Source: Perilla frutescens
Lineage: Eukaryota; Streptophyta; Magnoliopsida; Lamiales; Lamiaceae
Assembly: GCA_026008535.1 (NCBI GenBank)
Contig: BRKX01000007.1
Location: forward strand, 60,501,001 to 60,565,000
Length of the DNA stretch: 64,000 nt
Direction of reading: 5' to 3'
Shown here piece by piece: positions 34,498 through 45,669 of this stretch. Position 1 is the stretch's first letter, and each line of letters opens with the position of its first letter. The notes under the pieces were generated by a model, which ran no database searches, was not told where the DNA came from, and was given only the letters and a program-made list of their open reading frames with translations. Both the position numbers and the translations under genes were made by a program.

Positions 34498-37400
34498 ATG
34501 GCTTCTCAGAGTGGTGATGATGAAGTAAGTGGATCTAAAGATAACCAATCCACACGTACAACCAGAGCCAAGAGGAGAAAAGTATGCTTGAATAGTGTTG
34601 CTCAGCGAAGGGTTAAGGGAGTTATCGAAGATGTTGACTTTAATAAGGATGGTCAACCAGTGGGGAAAGTTGCAGCTCAATTGCAAAGCTATATTGGTCT
34701 TCTTGCACGTGATCATGTTAAAATAAGTATAAAGAATTGGAAGCTTGTCCCAGATGACAAGAAAGATCTAATATGGGAACAAGTTAAAGTAAGTTTTAGA
34801 AAATATTTCGTTGTTTCAGTTACTACTGTTATTTGTCTTTATAAAATGTGTTTGTAATTCATGTGCTTGCAGGCTTCTTACAATGTTCCGGAGACATGGA
34901 AGGCTGCCTGTTTGGAATCAGCCAATTCCAAGTGGCGAACATGGAAATGTAGATTGCATAAGGACTTCATTCTTCCAAATAAAGATAACCCGGATGAGTT
35001 GTATAAACCACCGGCAGACAGTGGCATACTAGACCATGACTGGGGAGTGTTTGTACATAGTCATGTATTAGCTGAATTTAAGGTAATTAATATCGTTAAT
35101 CATTGTTACTTTTTTATATTTTTATTGCATTTTTGTATGACTCTCAGCTGTTTTTTACTTAATCAACTTGTAGCAATTGAGTGAGCAGCAGAAGGAAAGG
35201 AGGAGTAAACATTTATACCCGCATCGTCTGTCCCGGAAAGGTTATGCAAACTATGCCGAAGAAATCAAGGTTTAGATATGTTTTTAATATACATACTAAT
35301 AAATATGAGTATTTTGAAAACAATACTGAATTTTTTTTCAAAATACTCATAAAAAATTCCTACTTAGCAGTAGGAATACAACATACACTGTCATCTAAAA
35401 CAATATGAAAGGCTGGTAATAGTTTGTTCTGTGCCATTCCATCTAAACCTAATGTACGAGAACAATGACAGCCATTTTCCCAGGCTAAATAGCAGATTAG
35501 TCTGCAACAACTGAGATAGTAACAAATCTGAATAAAATCAATGTTCATTTTTTTTCGTCAATTTGTAAGGGAAACCTTCCTCTGATTAAAACCACCAACC
35601 TTTCAGGAATCCTTTATCAATTGTATCCCTATATTTCCCTTGGGCATAGTAAGCAAATCCCAAGCGACTATAAGCCTTGCTATAATTTGGATTGATCTTC
35701 ATGGATTTTAAACAATCTTAAACTGCTTCATCATATCGCTTAATCTGGGTATATGCAGCTGCCCTAACAAAATTTAGATAAGAGCTAAGAAGACTTGAAA
35801 AAACCAACAAATCAGCATATGATACAATTAGGGTGTCATTTGTAGATATGGAGGCTCAACTCATAAGAAAACAGATACTATAAATTTACGAAAATATGTT
35901 GCTGACCTGTTGCAGTAATAAACAGCATTATCTTCACATAGAGCAATAGCAAAACTATACAGTTCAATTGCTTCTGCATATAGTTTAGACTGCGTGGCCT
36001 TGTTACCTACCGAAAATAAGGATTTTTTTAATAAGAAACAATGTTCTATTAAGAAAATAATTAATTATATATATATGAGAGTTATAAATTCATCATCCTG
36101 CCACTTGTACTCTATTCATTATTTGTGAGGCATTTAACTTTTACATAGACCTTACGTAACCTGTTCTGTTTTGCCTTGTACATTTGGGGCAGGTTGTTTA
36201 TGACTTTTTTTTTACTTCTTATGATGTCTCTCTCAAGCTGAGGTAGATAATTTCTATACACTGGCATGCATACATTTCACTAGAGTATATGGAAGAATAA
36301 ACTTAGTTCTACTAGTAGATATTGTAATCATGATTGCTTTGCTGCTTTTGGGCTCATGTTGGTTCCTTTTTTCAGTTAGTGTGTGCAATTATTATGTTAA
36401 CATTGATCATGGTATTCTATGTAAGGATTTGCATGGTGATGAAGAGGTTGATAGATGTTTGTTGTGGAAGAAAGCAAGATTGAACAAGGAGGGAACCACT
36501 GATAATGAAAATTTGAAGATTGCTATTCAGAAAACAGTATGACACACTACTCTTTTATTCTTCAATTTAATTCTTCTTGTTAATTTATTTTATGTCAGGT
36601 TTTAATTAACATTTTATTTGAAATGAGTAGGATGAATACATACGCGAAAAGGAGGAAGGGAAATTGCATTCAGAAGCAACTTCAAGTGATTTGCTTTCAC
36701 TTGCACTTGATAAACCAGAACATGCTGGTCGTGTGCGAGGAAAAGGGTCAGGCGTCAAGCCCAAATCCTACTTCCAATCTACTAGAGAAAGTAGACGAGC
36801 TACAACCCAAGGTTCACAAGCCTTGTGTAATGCTGAATTGGAGGAAGCAAAGAGAAAAATTGAAGAACAAGCTGGCAAGATTCAGGATTTAGATCATATA
36901 GTCCAAGAGTTAAAGGGTAAAATGGAAAAGTTTGAATCTAAGCATGCTGAAAATGACAAAGACTCTGAAGGATTGGCTAGTTGTTCAGTGATAAAGATTG
37001 TAAATCAGGAGAAGCATCATATGGAGTCTCCCGATGTTGTATGTATTGGAAAATCAGATTTCTTACAGGTAAGTGTAGTGATTTTCATGAAATAATTACT
37101 GTCTGCACCTAAGAATTATATTTGCTTGAGACTTTCTTTTAATATGTAGGGAAAGGCAATGAAGTTGCTATATGGAGACTCCAAAAAGCTTGTAGCTTAT
37201 GGAACAATATTTGTTGCTGGTGCTGTCCTACATAGCTCTCCGATGCCTCCAGATTGCTTCCGTGTTTCGATTGATGAAGTTGTAGATGAGAGTGCAGAGC
37301 TACCATTTCGTGTTTCAGATGAGATAGAGACAGTAGGAAGTGCACTAGGAACTCATGTCGCATGGCCTATCCATTTGGTAGTGGAAAGACAGAATGAGGT

Positions 37401-38742
37401 AATTTTATAGAATATTATGTTGTCTTCTATTTTTAATAGTGAATTGTTAATAATATAATGTCTCTAATTATTTAGACACAGGATAAGAAAAGAATTGGAA
37501 AAAAGCTGTTTGAGAGAAATGATCAAGATACGAAAATCAACTTGTCATCATTGCCTCCAACATTACTTGCACTGTATTTTTCATTTAAGGGAACTTCCAA
37601 GGATGAATCAATATGTTTTATGTTAGATGTTGAATTGTTTGGGCATGAGGTGAAGGTTCATATTTTTCTGAAGCATGATGTCATTCCATTTTGTAAGATG
37701 GACCCGATATCAGGAAATTGCATCAGTGCATATGTTTGGTAAGCTCATTAATTCTATTTCTTTCTTTATAAGTGACATGTGTTATTTTTATAACTGTAAC
37801 ATGTTTATCGGTAGGCATTTGTATAGAAAAATGAAGGAAAATGATAGTGTTTGCAAGTTCCTCTTTGTGAATCCATTTGTTGTAGCATATGGGCTGAAGG
37901 TTGAGGATAGATCACGTGCATTATCAGAAAGATTACTTCTTGCAGCCTCAAATTAACTTGTACTCGTGCCTTGCAACGTGGGGTACGTGAATTAATTTGA
38001 ATCACTTAATTTGCACATCTATTGCATTCGGTTCGAGTTGTAGCTGTAGGCTTATATATTTATTTGTTGTTAGTATGATGCATGTTTTCTGGCATAATAA
38101 TTTGACACTCTTATGAAATAGCGGGCATTGGATTCTGACAATCTTCCAAGTTGAAAAAAATCAAGTGTTTCTTATGGATCCTCTTTGTCATCGTAATAAG
38201 GACACTGTATGGAAGTCTGTCGTTGACATGTAAGTTTTTGACTTTTCAGCTAATAAATCATATCGCTTTCATTTTAATGGATGTTAATGTTAACTGTCTT
38301 AATAACTTCCCTTTGAAGTGCCTTAAGTATTGTCCACGCAAACAAGGGAAAGAAATCTAAAAAAGCAAATTGGGAAGTTATAAAGGTACATTCTCATTTA
38401 TAGGTTAGTTTATTAATTATTATTACACACTTTCCATGTCTTATTTATACTATATAGGGTCCTATGCAACCTGATGACAAGCAATGTGGCTATTACGTGA
38501 TGCGGTTCATGAGAGAGATCATCACAGGGGTTGAAAATGCTACATCGTCTACTTTTCAGCTGTCATCACTGGTATTCTAATGTGCTCAAATATTATCTAA
38601 CATGGGATGTGTAGTTATTAATTAGTCAAATATGATCTGTTTTTATTCGTACTTCAAGGGTGTTCGTACTTATTCTCAAGCTCAACTCAATGAGGTTCGT
38701 GAAGAATGGGCAGAATGTGTGATAAAGCATGTCTTGGATTGA
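34498..38742 (+). pseudogene. CACTA second gene: Transposase_24-like region fused to a Ulp1-like (C48) protease, one nonsense codon
   Basis: Twelve exons with GT-AG borders stay in phase: 34498-34788, 34873-35082, 35174-35269, 36426-36536, 36631-37068, 37150-37398, 37476-37738, 37815-37982, 38122-38229, 38319-38385, 38458-38571, 38659-38742. Exon 2 reads VPETWKAACLESANSKWRTW, the Transposase_24-like pattern. Exon 5 has a coiled coil. Exons 8-12 give the protease fold with GHWIL (His), FLMDPL (Asp) and DKQCGYYVMRFM (Cys), the catalytic triad of SUMO-type proteases. A TAA at 37954-37956 interrupts exon 8; CAA to TAA fits. Fusion of ULP-like domains to transposon genes is known in plants; its role is unclear. 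Confidence 0.8.
35600..36006 (-). pseudogene. Captured SGT-like TPR gene fragment inside intron 3 of the CACTA second gene
   Basis: Two minus-strand exon blocks with splice sites are visible. 36006-35907 encodes KLYAEAIELYSFAIALCED and AVYYCNR. 35763-35600 encodes AAAYTQIKRYDEAV, a stop, then NPNYSKAYSRLGFAYYAQGK. The helix-turn-helix spacing and the phrases YSKAYSRLG.AYYAQG match the TPR units of plant SGT (small glutamine-rich TPR co-chaperone) proteins by memory. The blocks sit within the 1.16-kb intron 35270-36425 of the element's own gene, in the opposite direction. A TAA within the second block shows it is not under selection. Confidence 0.8.
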
Positions 38743-39535
38743 TAGGTATTGTTTCCAGTTCAATTATTTTTGCTTGAGACAAATGGTTATCCTTTTTATT
38801 TGTAACTTATGGAATAGATTTGATCAAATTAATTTCACTATGTTACTCATCTCTGTACCTATTTGCTTGCTGGTATTCACTAATTTACTCCAAAAAAAAA
38901 GTGCCTAGCTAGCTAATAGCTTCTTGATGAAATTATTAATATCAATATTAGCATAATCATACTTAAATGTTGTTGTGGAGAGAAGCTGGTAATTTAGTTC
39001 AATAAAGGGTACTTAAATGCCTAGCTAGTGAGACTTGATAATTGTTTTATTTGCTTGAGATTGGGTTGTATGCAATTAATAAAGGGGGTGAGTATAGGTC
39101 TGCATGATTTATACTTGATTTATACTACTCTGGTTATACTACTTTTTATGCATTTCCCCCTCTTTAATTTCTCTTTTTATTTAGTAGTGTGAAATATAAT
39201 GAGAGATCTCATGAACTCATGAGTTCTGGTTTTGTGCCGTAGAGAGGGGGTTGAGCAGTCACTGTAACCTATAACTCTCTCATGTGTGCAGATATGCAGA
39301 TATACATATATGGATGCAGCAGCTGCAGGCAAACATGATTTTTGATTTCTTGGATAAATATGTTATCTTTCTTTTGACACTATTACTATATAAATATGTT
39401 TAGAATATTAACTCTATTTGGATGAATGTATGAATATTTTTTGAATTAGACTTATGATGATTTATGGTAATTTTAGTTATTTTTATTATTTTAGAATTTT
39501 TTAATTGCTAAAAATCTATATAAAATTTGTAGCAG
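38743..39535 (+). other. CACTA 3' non-coding interior
   Basis: About 790 bp of AT-rich sequence between the end of the second gene and the right subterminal repeats. No coding sequence or recognised fragment is visible. It probably holds the 3' untranslated end of the second transcript. Confidence 0.4.
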
Positions 39536-40173
39536 GCATACATAACGGTACTTAATGAAAATATACATAACGGCAGTGAAACTATAAAACCGTTATGTAT
39601 AATGCCTAAAGATAACCAAAACTAAAGAGATTTAATAACGGTAAAAATCTGTTATGTATCAAAACATACATAACGTAAAAAAAGTGTTATCTAAACTACA
39701 AACAACGTTATGTATTAATCCATGTGGTATATTTCATAACGGAGAAAAATGATTTTTCATAACGGTACAAACCGTTATATATAATAGTAATAGATCACGC
39801 AATGAAGAGTGTTATGTATGAAAAAGAAACCGTTATGTAAACGTTCATAGATAACGGAGAAAAATGAATTTTCATAATGGTAAAAACCGTTATATATAAC
39901 AGTAATAGATCACGCAATGAAGAGTGTTATGTATGAAAAAAAAACCGTTATGTAAACGTTCATAGATAACGGAGATAGTTAAACTTTCATAACGGAAGAA
40001 ACCGTTATGCATGAGAATTATAGATAATGTAATATCCGATGTTATGTTTGTTGCTACAACCGTTATGTTTAATAATATAGATAACGGATATTATTCCGTT
40101 ATGTATGAGCGCAGCATAGATAACACCAGTATATGTAACAGAGCTTTTTTCACATAGATAACGGATAAAATCC
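39536..40173 (+). repeat. Right subterminal repeat region of the CACTA element
   Basis: Around two dozen ATAACGG/CCGTTAT motifs and variants lie in both directions over about 640 bp, more than twice the left side. A tandem duplication of a 115-bp unit is included (39736-39850, 39851-39965, partial third copy from 39966). These are the expected binding sites for the element's DNA-binding protein. Confidence 0.8.
39736..39990 (+). repeat. 115-bp tandem duplication in the right subterminal region
   Basis: Units begin ATAACGGAGAAAAATG at 39736 and 39851, with a third, diverging start ATAACGGAGATAG at 39966. The first two units differ by only a few substitutions and share TAGATCACGCAATGAAGAG. The period is exactly 115 bp. 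Each unit carries four to five motif copies. Confidence 0.85.
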
Positions 40174-40201
40174 GTTATCTATGAGAGTTTTTGTGGTAGT
40201 G
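40174..40201 (-). repeat. Right terminal inverted repeat of the CACTA element
   Basis: It ends GAGTTTTTGTGGTAGTG, the reverse complement of the left end at 27275-27302. TATCAAGAC of solo LTR 2 follows directly. Confidence 0.93.
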
Positions 40202-40564
40202 TATCAAGACTCTATGAATATTCCCCAGACATGATTATATATATAAGATGCATATTAAGTTTTATTTCCGCTTCTCGAGTATATTTTCCTTTCGCCTATG
40301 AAGAGGCTTATTCACGTTGATATCTGTTTATTCGCTTTGACCTATGAATGGGTCTATACTTGTTGGTATCTGATTAGTTAGCCATTTTATTCCTCGAAAG
40401 CATGTTTCCTTCTTAATCAAGTAATCCCAAGTATCGTCGTCTATTCTTCAAAATATATCTTCATTCGAAAACCATCTTCGTTAATCTTTTGACTTTATTT
40501 ATGAATCCCTTAATAACACCCTGTCTCCATTCGTTAATCCCTATATCGGGACCAAGCTGTTACA
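40202..40564 (+). mobile_element. Solo LTR 2, right segment
   Basis: It is collinear with 9393-9762 of solo LTR 1 and ends GCTGTTACA, followed by the CTATA duplication. It resumes exactly where the CACTA element ends. No coding sequence is present. Confidence 0.9.
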
Positions 40565-40569
40565 CTATA

Positions 40570-42034
40570 TCAATCCCGTAGGACCTCTTTTTATCAATCC
40601 CGAAGGACCTCTGTATTGCCCCGAAGGGTCTCATTCATATCACCAGTCCGAAGACCTTGCATACTTATATAATCAAAGCACAACAATAACTATAACTTTA
40701 CACGTGTTTACAGTTTAGAGTAACCCCACCTTATGAGACACTTTCAAATCCTTTCAACCTTGAAACACTCATTTGCCATGCCCAAGTTGTCCACCTTGAT
40801 CCCCAATACGCCACCTAGCACCTTTAAATCCCTTTTTCATTTTAGATGTCGAGTTATACAATTATTCTATAATTCTGACCAAACACACTCTATACATGCT
40901 TTAAGGTTTTTATACATATCCACATACACAACCATGGATATATAATCTCATACTATGACTTTGAACCCATAATTTCCAATACATAAACCTCTATCCTAGG
41001 GCTCTAATATACATGAAAATAAACTCCATACAACCATCACAACACCTCCAACCAAATACCAACCTATTAAGGGAATTTTAGGGCAAAAATCCAAACCCTA
41101 GAAATAATGAACCATAGAAATTTCAATTTAACAACACATATAGCTTCAATGGAGTAAATAAACCATATGCTCAAGATATCAAAGCAAGAGGATCAATAAA
41201 ATCGAAAACCCTAAATTTTGTATACAAACCCTAGGTTCAAATCAATATGGAAATGGTGCTTAATCACCAAGAAGAAGAGGGTATGAAGTTACCTTGGTTG
41301 ATGGATGATGATGAGAGAATCCACTCCCAAAACATGAAGAATTTCTCGGGAGGATTTAGAAGGAAAAAATCACCCAAGTGTTTTGAGGAATGAAGATGAT
41401 TGAGTGAAGAGAAGTGTTTAAAAGTGGAAATCCCGAAGCGAGGTGCGGCCTAGGAGGTCACGTTCAGAGGCCACATTTGGATAATAAAATGAGGCACGAC
41501 TCAAAGAAGTCACATCTAAGGGTCGCATTTGAACCAAAGAAAAATGGTTCCCTGAAGCCGTTGTCACGCGACTCAAATGTCACGTTTTTGGCTCGCGTTG
41601 CAGAGCTACTCAGCATGCGACTTGGAGGGGTCGCGTTTCACAGTCGCGTTTCGGCTTCATTGCGAGACGCAAATCGGTGTACTCGCGCTTGAGGGTTGCA
41701 CTTATGACTCGATTTGTTATGTTCGAATACAGTCCGACTCCCGGATCAACTCAGCATTAGGGTGTTGAAGGTATGGCAAACATAAAATTACATGCAATTA
41801 CATTCATTCATTACCATATAACTCGACATTTTAGTATTAAAATATCAACCTGTATTCTACACTCAGTATAATATCACCGGGCTTAAAATGTATCGGCTCG
41901 AGTGGGACAACCTACATTAAAACAATGATATAAAATACGAACATACCATCATCATTAATATTCAAACAATATTAATTCAAAATCATTTACCAAAATTATA
42001 ATTTATAATTTAGAAAAAGGGTCGGGATATCACA
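40570..42034 (-). mobile_element. Solo LTR A, 5' segment in its own orientation
   Basis: This continues LTR A after the solo LTR 2 insertion and its CTATA duplication. On the minus strand the LTR starts TGTGATATCCCGACCC at 42034. It includes a possible transcription start context, CTTTTAAACACTTCTC, near 41420. A GC-rich, CG-dense island lies at 41440-41700. The first bases (40574-40655) hold four short hairpins with CGAA-type loops. The outer flank TTTTT (42035-42039) matches 23451-23455. ORFs over the island are not conserved coding sequence. Confidence 0.8.
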
Positions 42035-43398
42035 TTTTTCCTTTCTGATGAACAGTGTTCTATCTTCTCCTCCTCTGTTATATCATTTGCTTACTAGGTA
42101 TATAGCTAGTCTTTCATACCATGCCCGAGGAGCTTGCTTCAAGCCATATAATGCCTTCTTTAGTTTGAACACAAACTCTGGATAATGTGGATCTTCAAAT
42201 CCTTTTGGTTGTGCAACAAACACATCTTTCTTAAGGAATCCATTCAGAAAAGCACTCTTGACATCCATCTGGTATAGTTTGAACTTCATGATACATGTCA
42301 TAGCTAGAAGAAGTCTGACTGATTCATTCCTTGTGACTGGAGAAAATGTTTCATCAAAATCAATGCCTTCAATCTGAGAATAACCTTGAGCAACCAGTCT
42401 AGCTTTATTTCTTGTAATCTTTCCAGCTTCATCAGTCTTGTTCTTGAAAATCCACTTGGTTCCAACAATGTTGACTCTTTCAGGTTTCTGCACCAGATCC
42501 CAGACATCATTCTTTTTGAACTGAAGATGTTCTTCTTGCATGGCTTCTATCAAGTGGTCATTTTTAAGAGCTTCTTGGATGTTCTTTGGTTTAACCTTAG
42601 AGGTGAAACAAACATAGGATATCTCATCATGCATCCTTTTTCTCAGAGTGCTCCTGGTTATCCGACCTTCATGAATATCTCCTATTACTTCTAAAGTAGG
42701 ATAATTCTTGATGATTTGCTTTGAAGGCTTTCTGTGCCTTACTGTCTGTTCTTCAGCTTCTTTGTCTGTATCATCATGAACCTTAGGATGTTCAAAAACA
42801 TCAGTGTGCACATTATCTTCAGAAGTTCTGACAGTATTGTCCTGATCATCAAATCTGACATTGACTGTTTCAATTACAGCCTTTGTATCTTTGTTGCAAA
42901 TCATGTATGATTTACTGTTTCTGGAATATCCCAAAAGAGTCCCTTCAACTCCTCTTTTGTTCATCTTGCTGAGATACTCTCTATCATTAAGAATATAACA
43001 TGTCATTCCGAACACATGAAAGTACTTCACTGTTGACTTCTTCTCATTCCAAATCTCATATGGAGTAGTGAGAGTACCTGGTCTGAGATGAACTCTATTA
43101 CTGATGTGGCATTCTATGTTGATAGATTCTGCCCAGAACATAGCAGTAACTCCTTTGGCAGTAATCATAGTTCTTGCCATCTCTTGAAGAGTTTTGTTCT
43201 TTCTTTCCACAACTCCATTCTGCTGAGGAGTTTTGGGGGCTGAGTATTCATGACTGATACCATTCTCATTGCAAAATGTATCACAGTACCGGTTCTCAAA
43301 TTCCTTACCATGATCACTTCTGATTCTGATAATCTGATCATCCTTCTCAACTATGATCTTGCAGGCTAATCTCTTGAATGCTGTGAAGAATCGAACAT
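42035..43398 (-). pseudogene. SIRE-like copia pol, 5' part (integrase to RT)
   Basis: A minus-strand frame of about 440 residues contains integrase motifs RSDHGKEFENRY (catalytic Asp) and SAPKTPQQNGVVERKNKTLQ (catalytic Glu). The reverse transcriptase region follows: VGTKWIFKNKTDE, FDETFSPVTRNESVRLLLA, YQMDVKSAFLNGFLKKDVFV and KKALYGLKQAPRAWYERL. A frame change after AIYLVSK leads into RGGEDRTLFIRKEK, cut at 42035 by LTR A. The RT continues at 23455. The 5' end is truncated near 43398, inside integrase, where an opposite copia fragment begins; gag, protease and the first catalytic Asp are missing. Confidence 0.85.
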
Positions 43399-44641
43399 GA
43401 AGAAGTATCAAGTCACTACGTTCTGATCGTGGTGGTGAATACCTGTCAAGCGAATTTAGGGATTACATGGCAGAGAATGGGATTATCTCCTAGTTGACTA
43501 CGCCTGGAACGCAACAGCAGAATGGCGAGGCGGAAAGAAGGAATCGAACACTGTTAGAGATGGTTAGATCGATGATGAGTTATTCTGAGTTGCCTATTTC
43601 ATTCTGGGAATATGGCTTGGAAACGACAACCTATATTCTTAACTTGGTTCCATAAAAATCAGTTGCTTCTACGCCCACAGAACTATGGACTGGACGAAAG
43701 CCCAATTTGAACCATATTCGGATTTGGGGTAGCCCAGCGCACGTGTTAGATAAGGAAGCTGATAAGCTGTCTCCTCATACTAATGTAAGGCTATTCGTTG
43801 GATATCCTAGGGGAACGAAAGGTGGTTTATTTTATAGTCCTAAGGATCAGAAGATCATTGTCAGCACCAATGCTCAATTCTTAGAAGAAGACTATGTCAT
43901 AAACCACAAACCAAAGAGTTAAATCATCCCTGAGGAATTAAGGGGAGGATCGAATCCTACACCGGTTGTACAAGAAGAGGTACCACCAGACACTGCACAA
44001 TGTGTCACAGTAGTACAGGAACTGCCTCGTCGTAGTGGGAGAGTTGTACGCCAACCTAATAGATTCAATGGTCTGGGAGAGGCTTTAGATTTCCCAGAGG
44101 GACTGAATGAATTGGATCCAAGGACCTATGACGAGGTAATTCAAGATAAAGATGCAGATTCTTGGAAAACTGCAATGGAGTCTGAGATTGGATCTATGGA
44201 TCACAATCAAGTCTGGGAGCTCATAGAACCACTTGATGGGGTAAAACCTATTGGCTGTAAGTGGATTTATAAGCGTAAAAGAGGAGCTGACGGGAAGGTT
44301 GAAACCTTTAAGGCTAGATTGATGGTGAAATGGTACACTTAGAAAGAAGGGATCGATTATGAGGAAACCTTTTCACCGGTAGCCATGCTTAAGTCAATCC
44401 GGATTCTCTTGTCAATTGCCGCTCATTTGGATTATGAGATCTGCCAGATGGATGTCAAGATAACTTTCCTAAACAGAAGTCTTGAAGAAAACATTCACTT
44501 GAAACAACCAGAGGGATTCATTGCTAAGGGCCAAGAGCACTTGGTGTGTAAGCTTCAGAGATCCATTTATGGACTTAAGCAGGCATCGAGATCTTGGAAC
44601 ATCCGATTCGATGAAGTTATCCAATCATATGTATTCGTGAA
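43399..44641 (+). pseudogene. Copia pol fragment, plus strand (family copy 1)
   Basis: Plus-strand sequence encodes SLRSDRGGEYLSSEFRDYM, QQNGEAERRNRTLLEMVRSM, NHIRIWGSPAHVLDKEADKL, then the RT start GCKWIYKRKRGADGKVETFK, EETFSPVAMLKSIRIL and QRSIYGLKQASRSWNIRFDE. It is the same family as the two minus-strand copies at 46271-49810 and 53730-55982. It is truncated on both sides, in integrase on the left and in the RT just after DEVIQSY on the right. Stops occur at several places (for example after KPKS and WYT). Confidence 0.85.
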
Positions 44642-45623
44642 ATGGATAGGCGCGTGCCGCCCACGTGCCTGACGTGGGGTGCGCGTGGCGCCACGCGCTC
44701 GTCTGATGGGCATCGCACGGGAGGCGGGAAGCAACGAAAATAAATATATGCATATTTGAAATTTGGTATTCCAATTCGTATTCCACGATCGTATTTACAC
44801 GTCTAATAATAAATATTACAAAAATAAAAATTAATTATAACATAATCAACTCAATCACATTTATCAACGGAAGATTGAAATTTTAAAAATTATACATCAT
44901 ATTTTTAAAATAATCAACCATAATAATCATTTCTTTGAAAATTAAATATTAAAAAATAATTATAAACTCTAAATGGATGGGGTGAACCCTAAAAACAATT
45001 ATAAAATTAAACTAAAACATAATAAATAAAAATTGAAGAAAAAAATGGAAGAATTTTTTTTTAAAAAATTTAATCATGGAACACAAATTGAAATACAAAA
45101 TTTGGAATAGATGATCTTATCCGCGAAAACCAAACCTTTAATATATGCATACACGAGTTATATGACATGACCTATATGATGTATATTACATTTTAGTTTT
45201 TCGTAATTACATTTTTAATCTTTTTTGGACGAAATTTAACATAGATTAAAAGTCGTGTAAATTATTAAAATAGAACAAAAATTATATTATTTGGTACAAT
45301 TAGTCTAATATTAAATGAGGTATTGATATAATTCCTTTATCTCTTTGTATCGGGGAAATGGAAATGGTTGGACTCTAATTTCTCATCATTTTAGAAATAA
45401 TGAATATCAACTAGATATGAGCTTAATTATGATTGGTGTGAATATAAATAGGTAATAAACAAATTAATATAAACGTATAAGTATCGTATGTGTGTGAGGA
45501 AAAAGATGGGGCAATAGTGTGCGGATCGTTGTCTGAATGTATAGTGTGGTCTGAAAAGTGTGGCAGAGGCACCCATGCCTTCATCTAAGCAATGTCTTTA
45601 GCTTTCTATCATGTACACAACAA

Positions 45624-45669
<46 letters not shown>

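Larger units (their letters stand above)
27275..40201 (+). mobile_element. CACTA (En/Spm) DNA transposon, 12.9 kb, with captured gene fragments
   Basis: The ends are CACTACCACAAAAACTCTC on the left and its reverse complement, ending GTTTTTGTGGTAGTG, on the right. The surrounding 28 bp match with one change. Subterminal regions are packed with ATAACGG/CCGTTAT motifs in both directions. Inside are a TnpD-type transposase gene, a second multi-exon gene with a Transposase_24-like part and a Ulp1-like protease part, and host gene fragments. It sits in solo LTR 2. The empty site is visible in solo LTR 1 at about 9388-9400 (GATTATCAAGAC). TATC flanks both ends, with two extra bases (GC) between TATC and the left CACTA. 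Confidence 0.93.

Noticed and set aside
41414..41768. ORFs in the CG-dense part of LTR A
   Set aside because: They run against the LTR orientation and have no recognisable motif.
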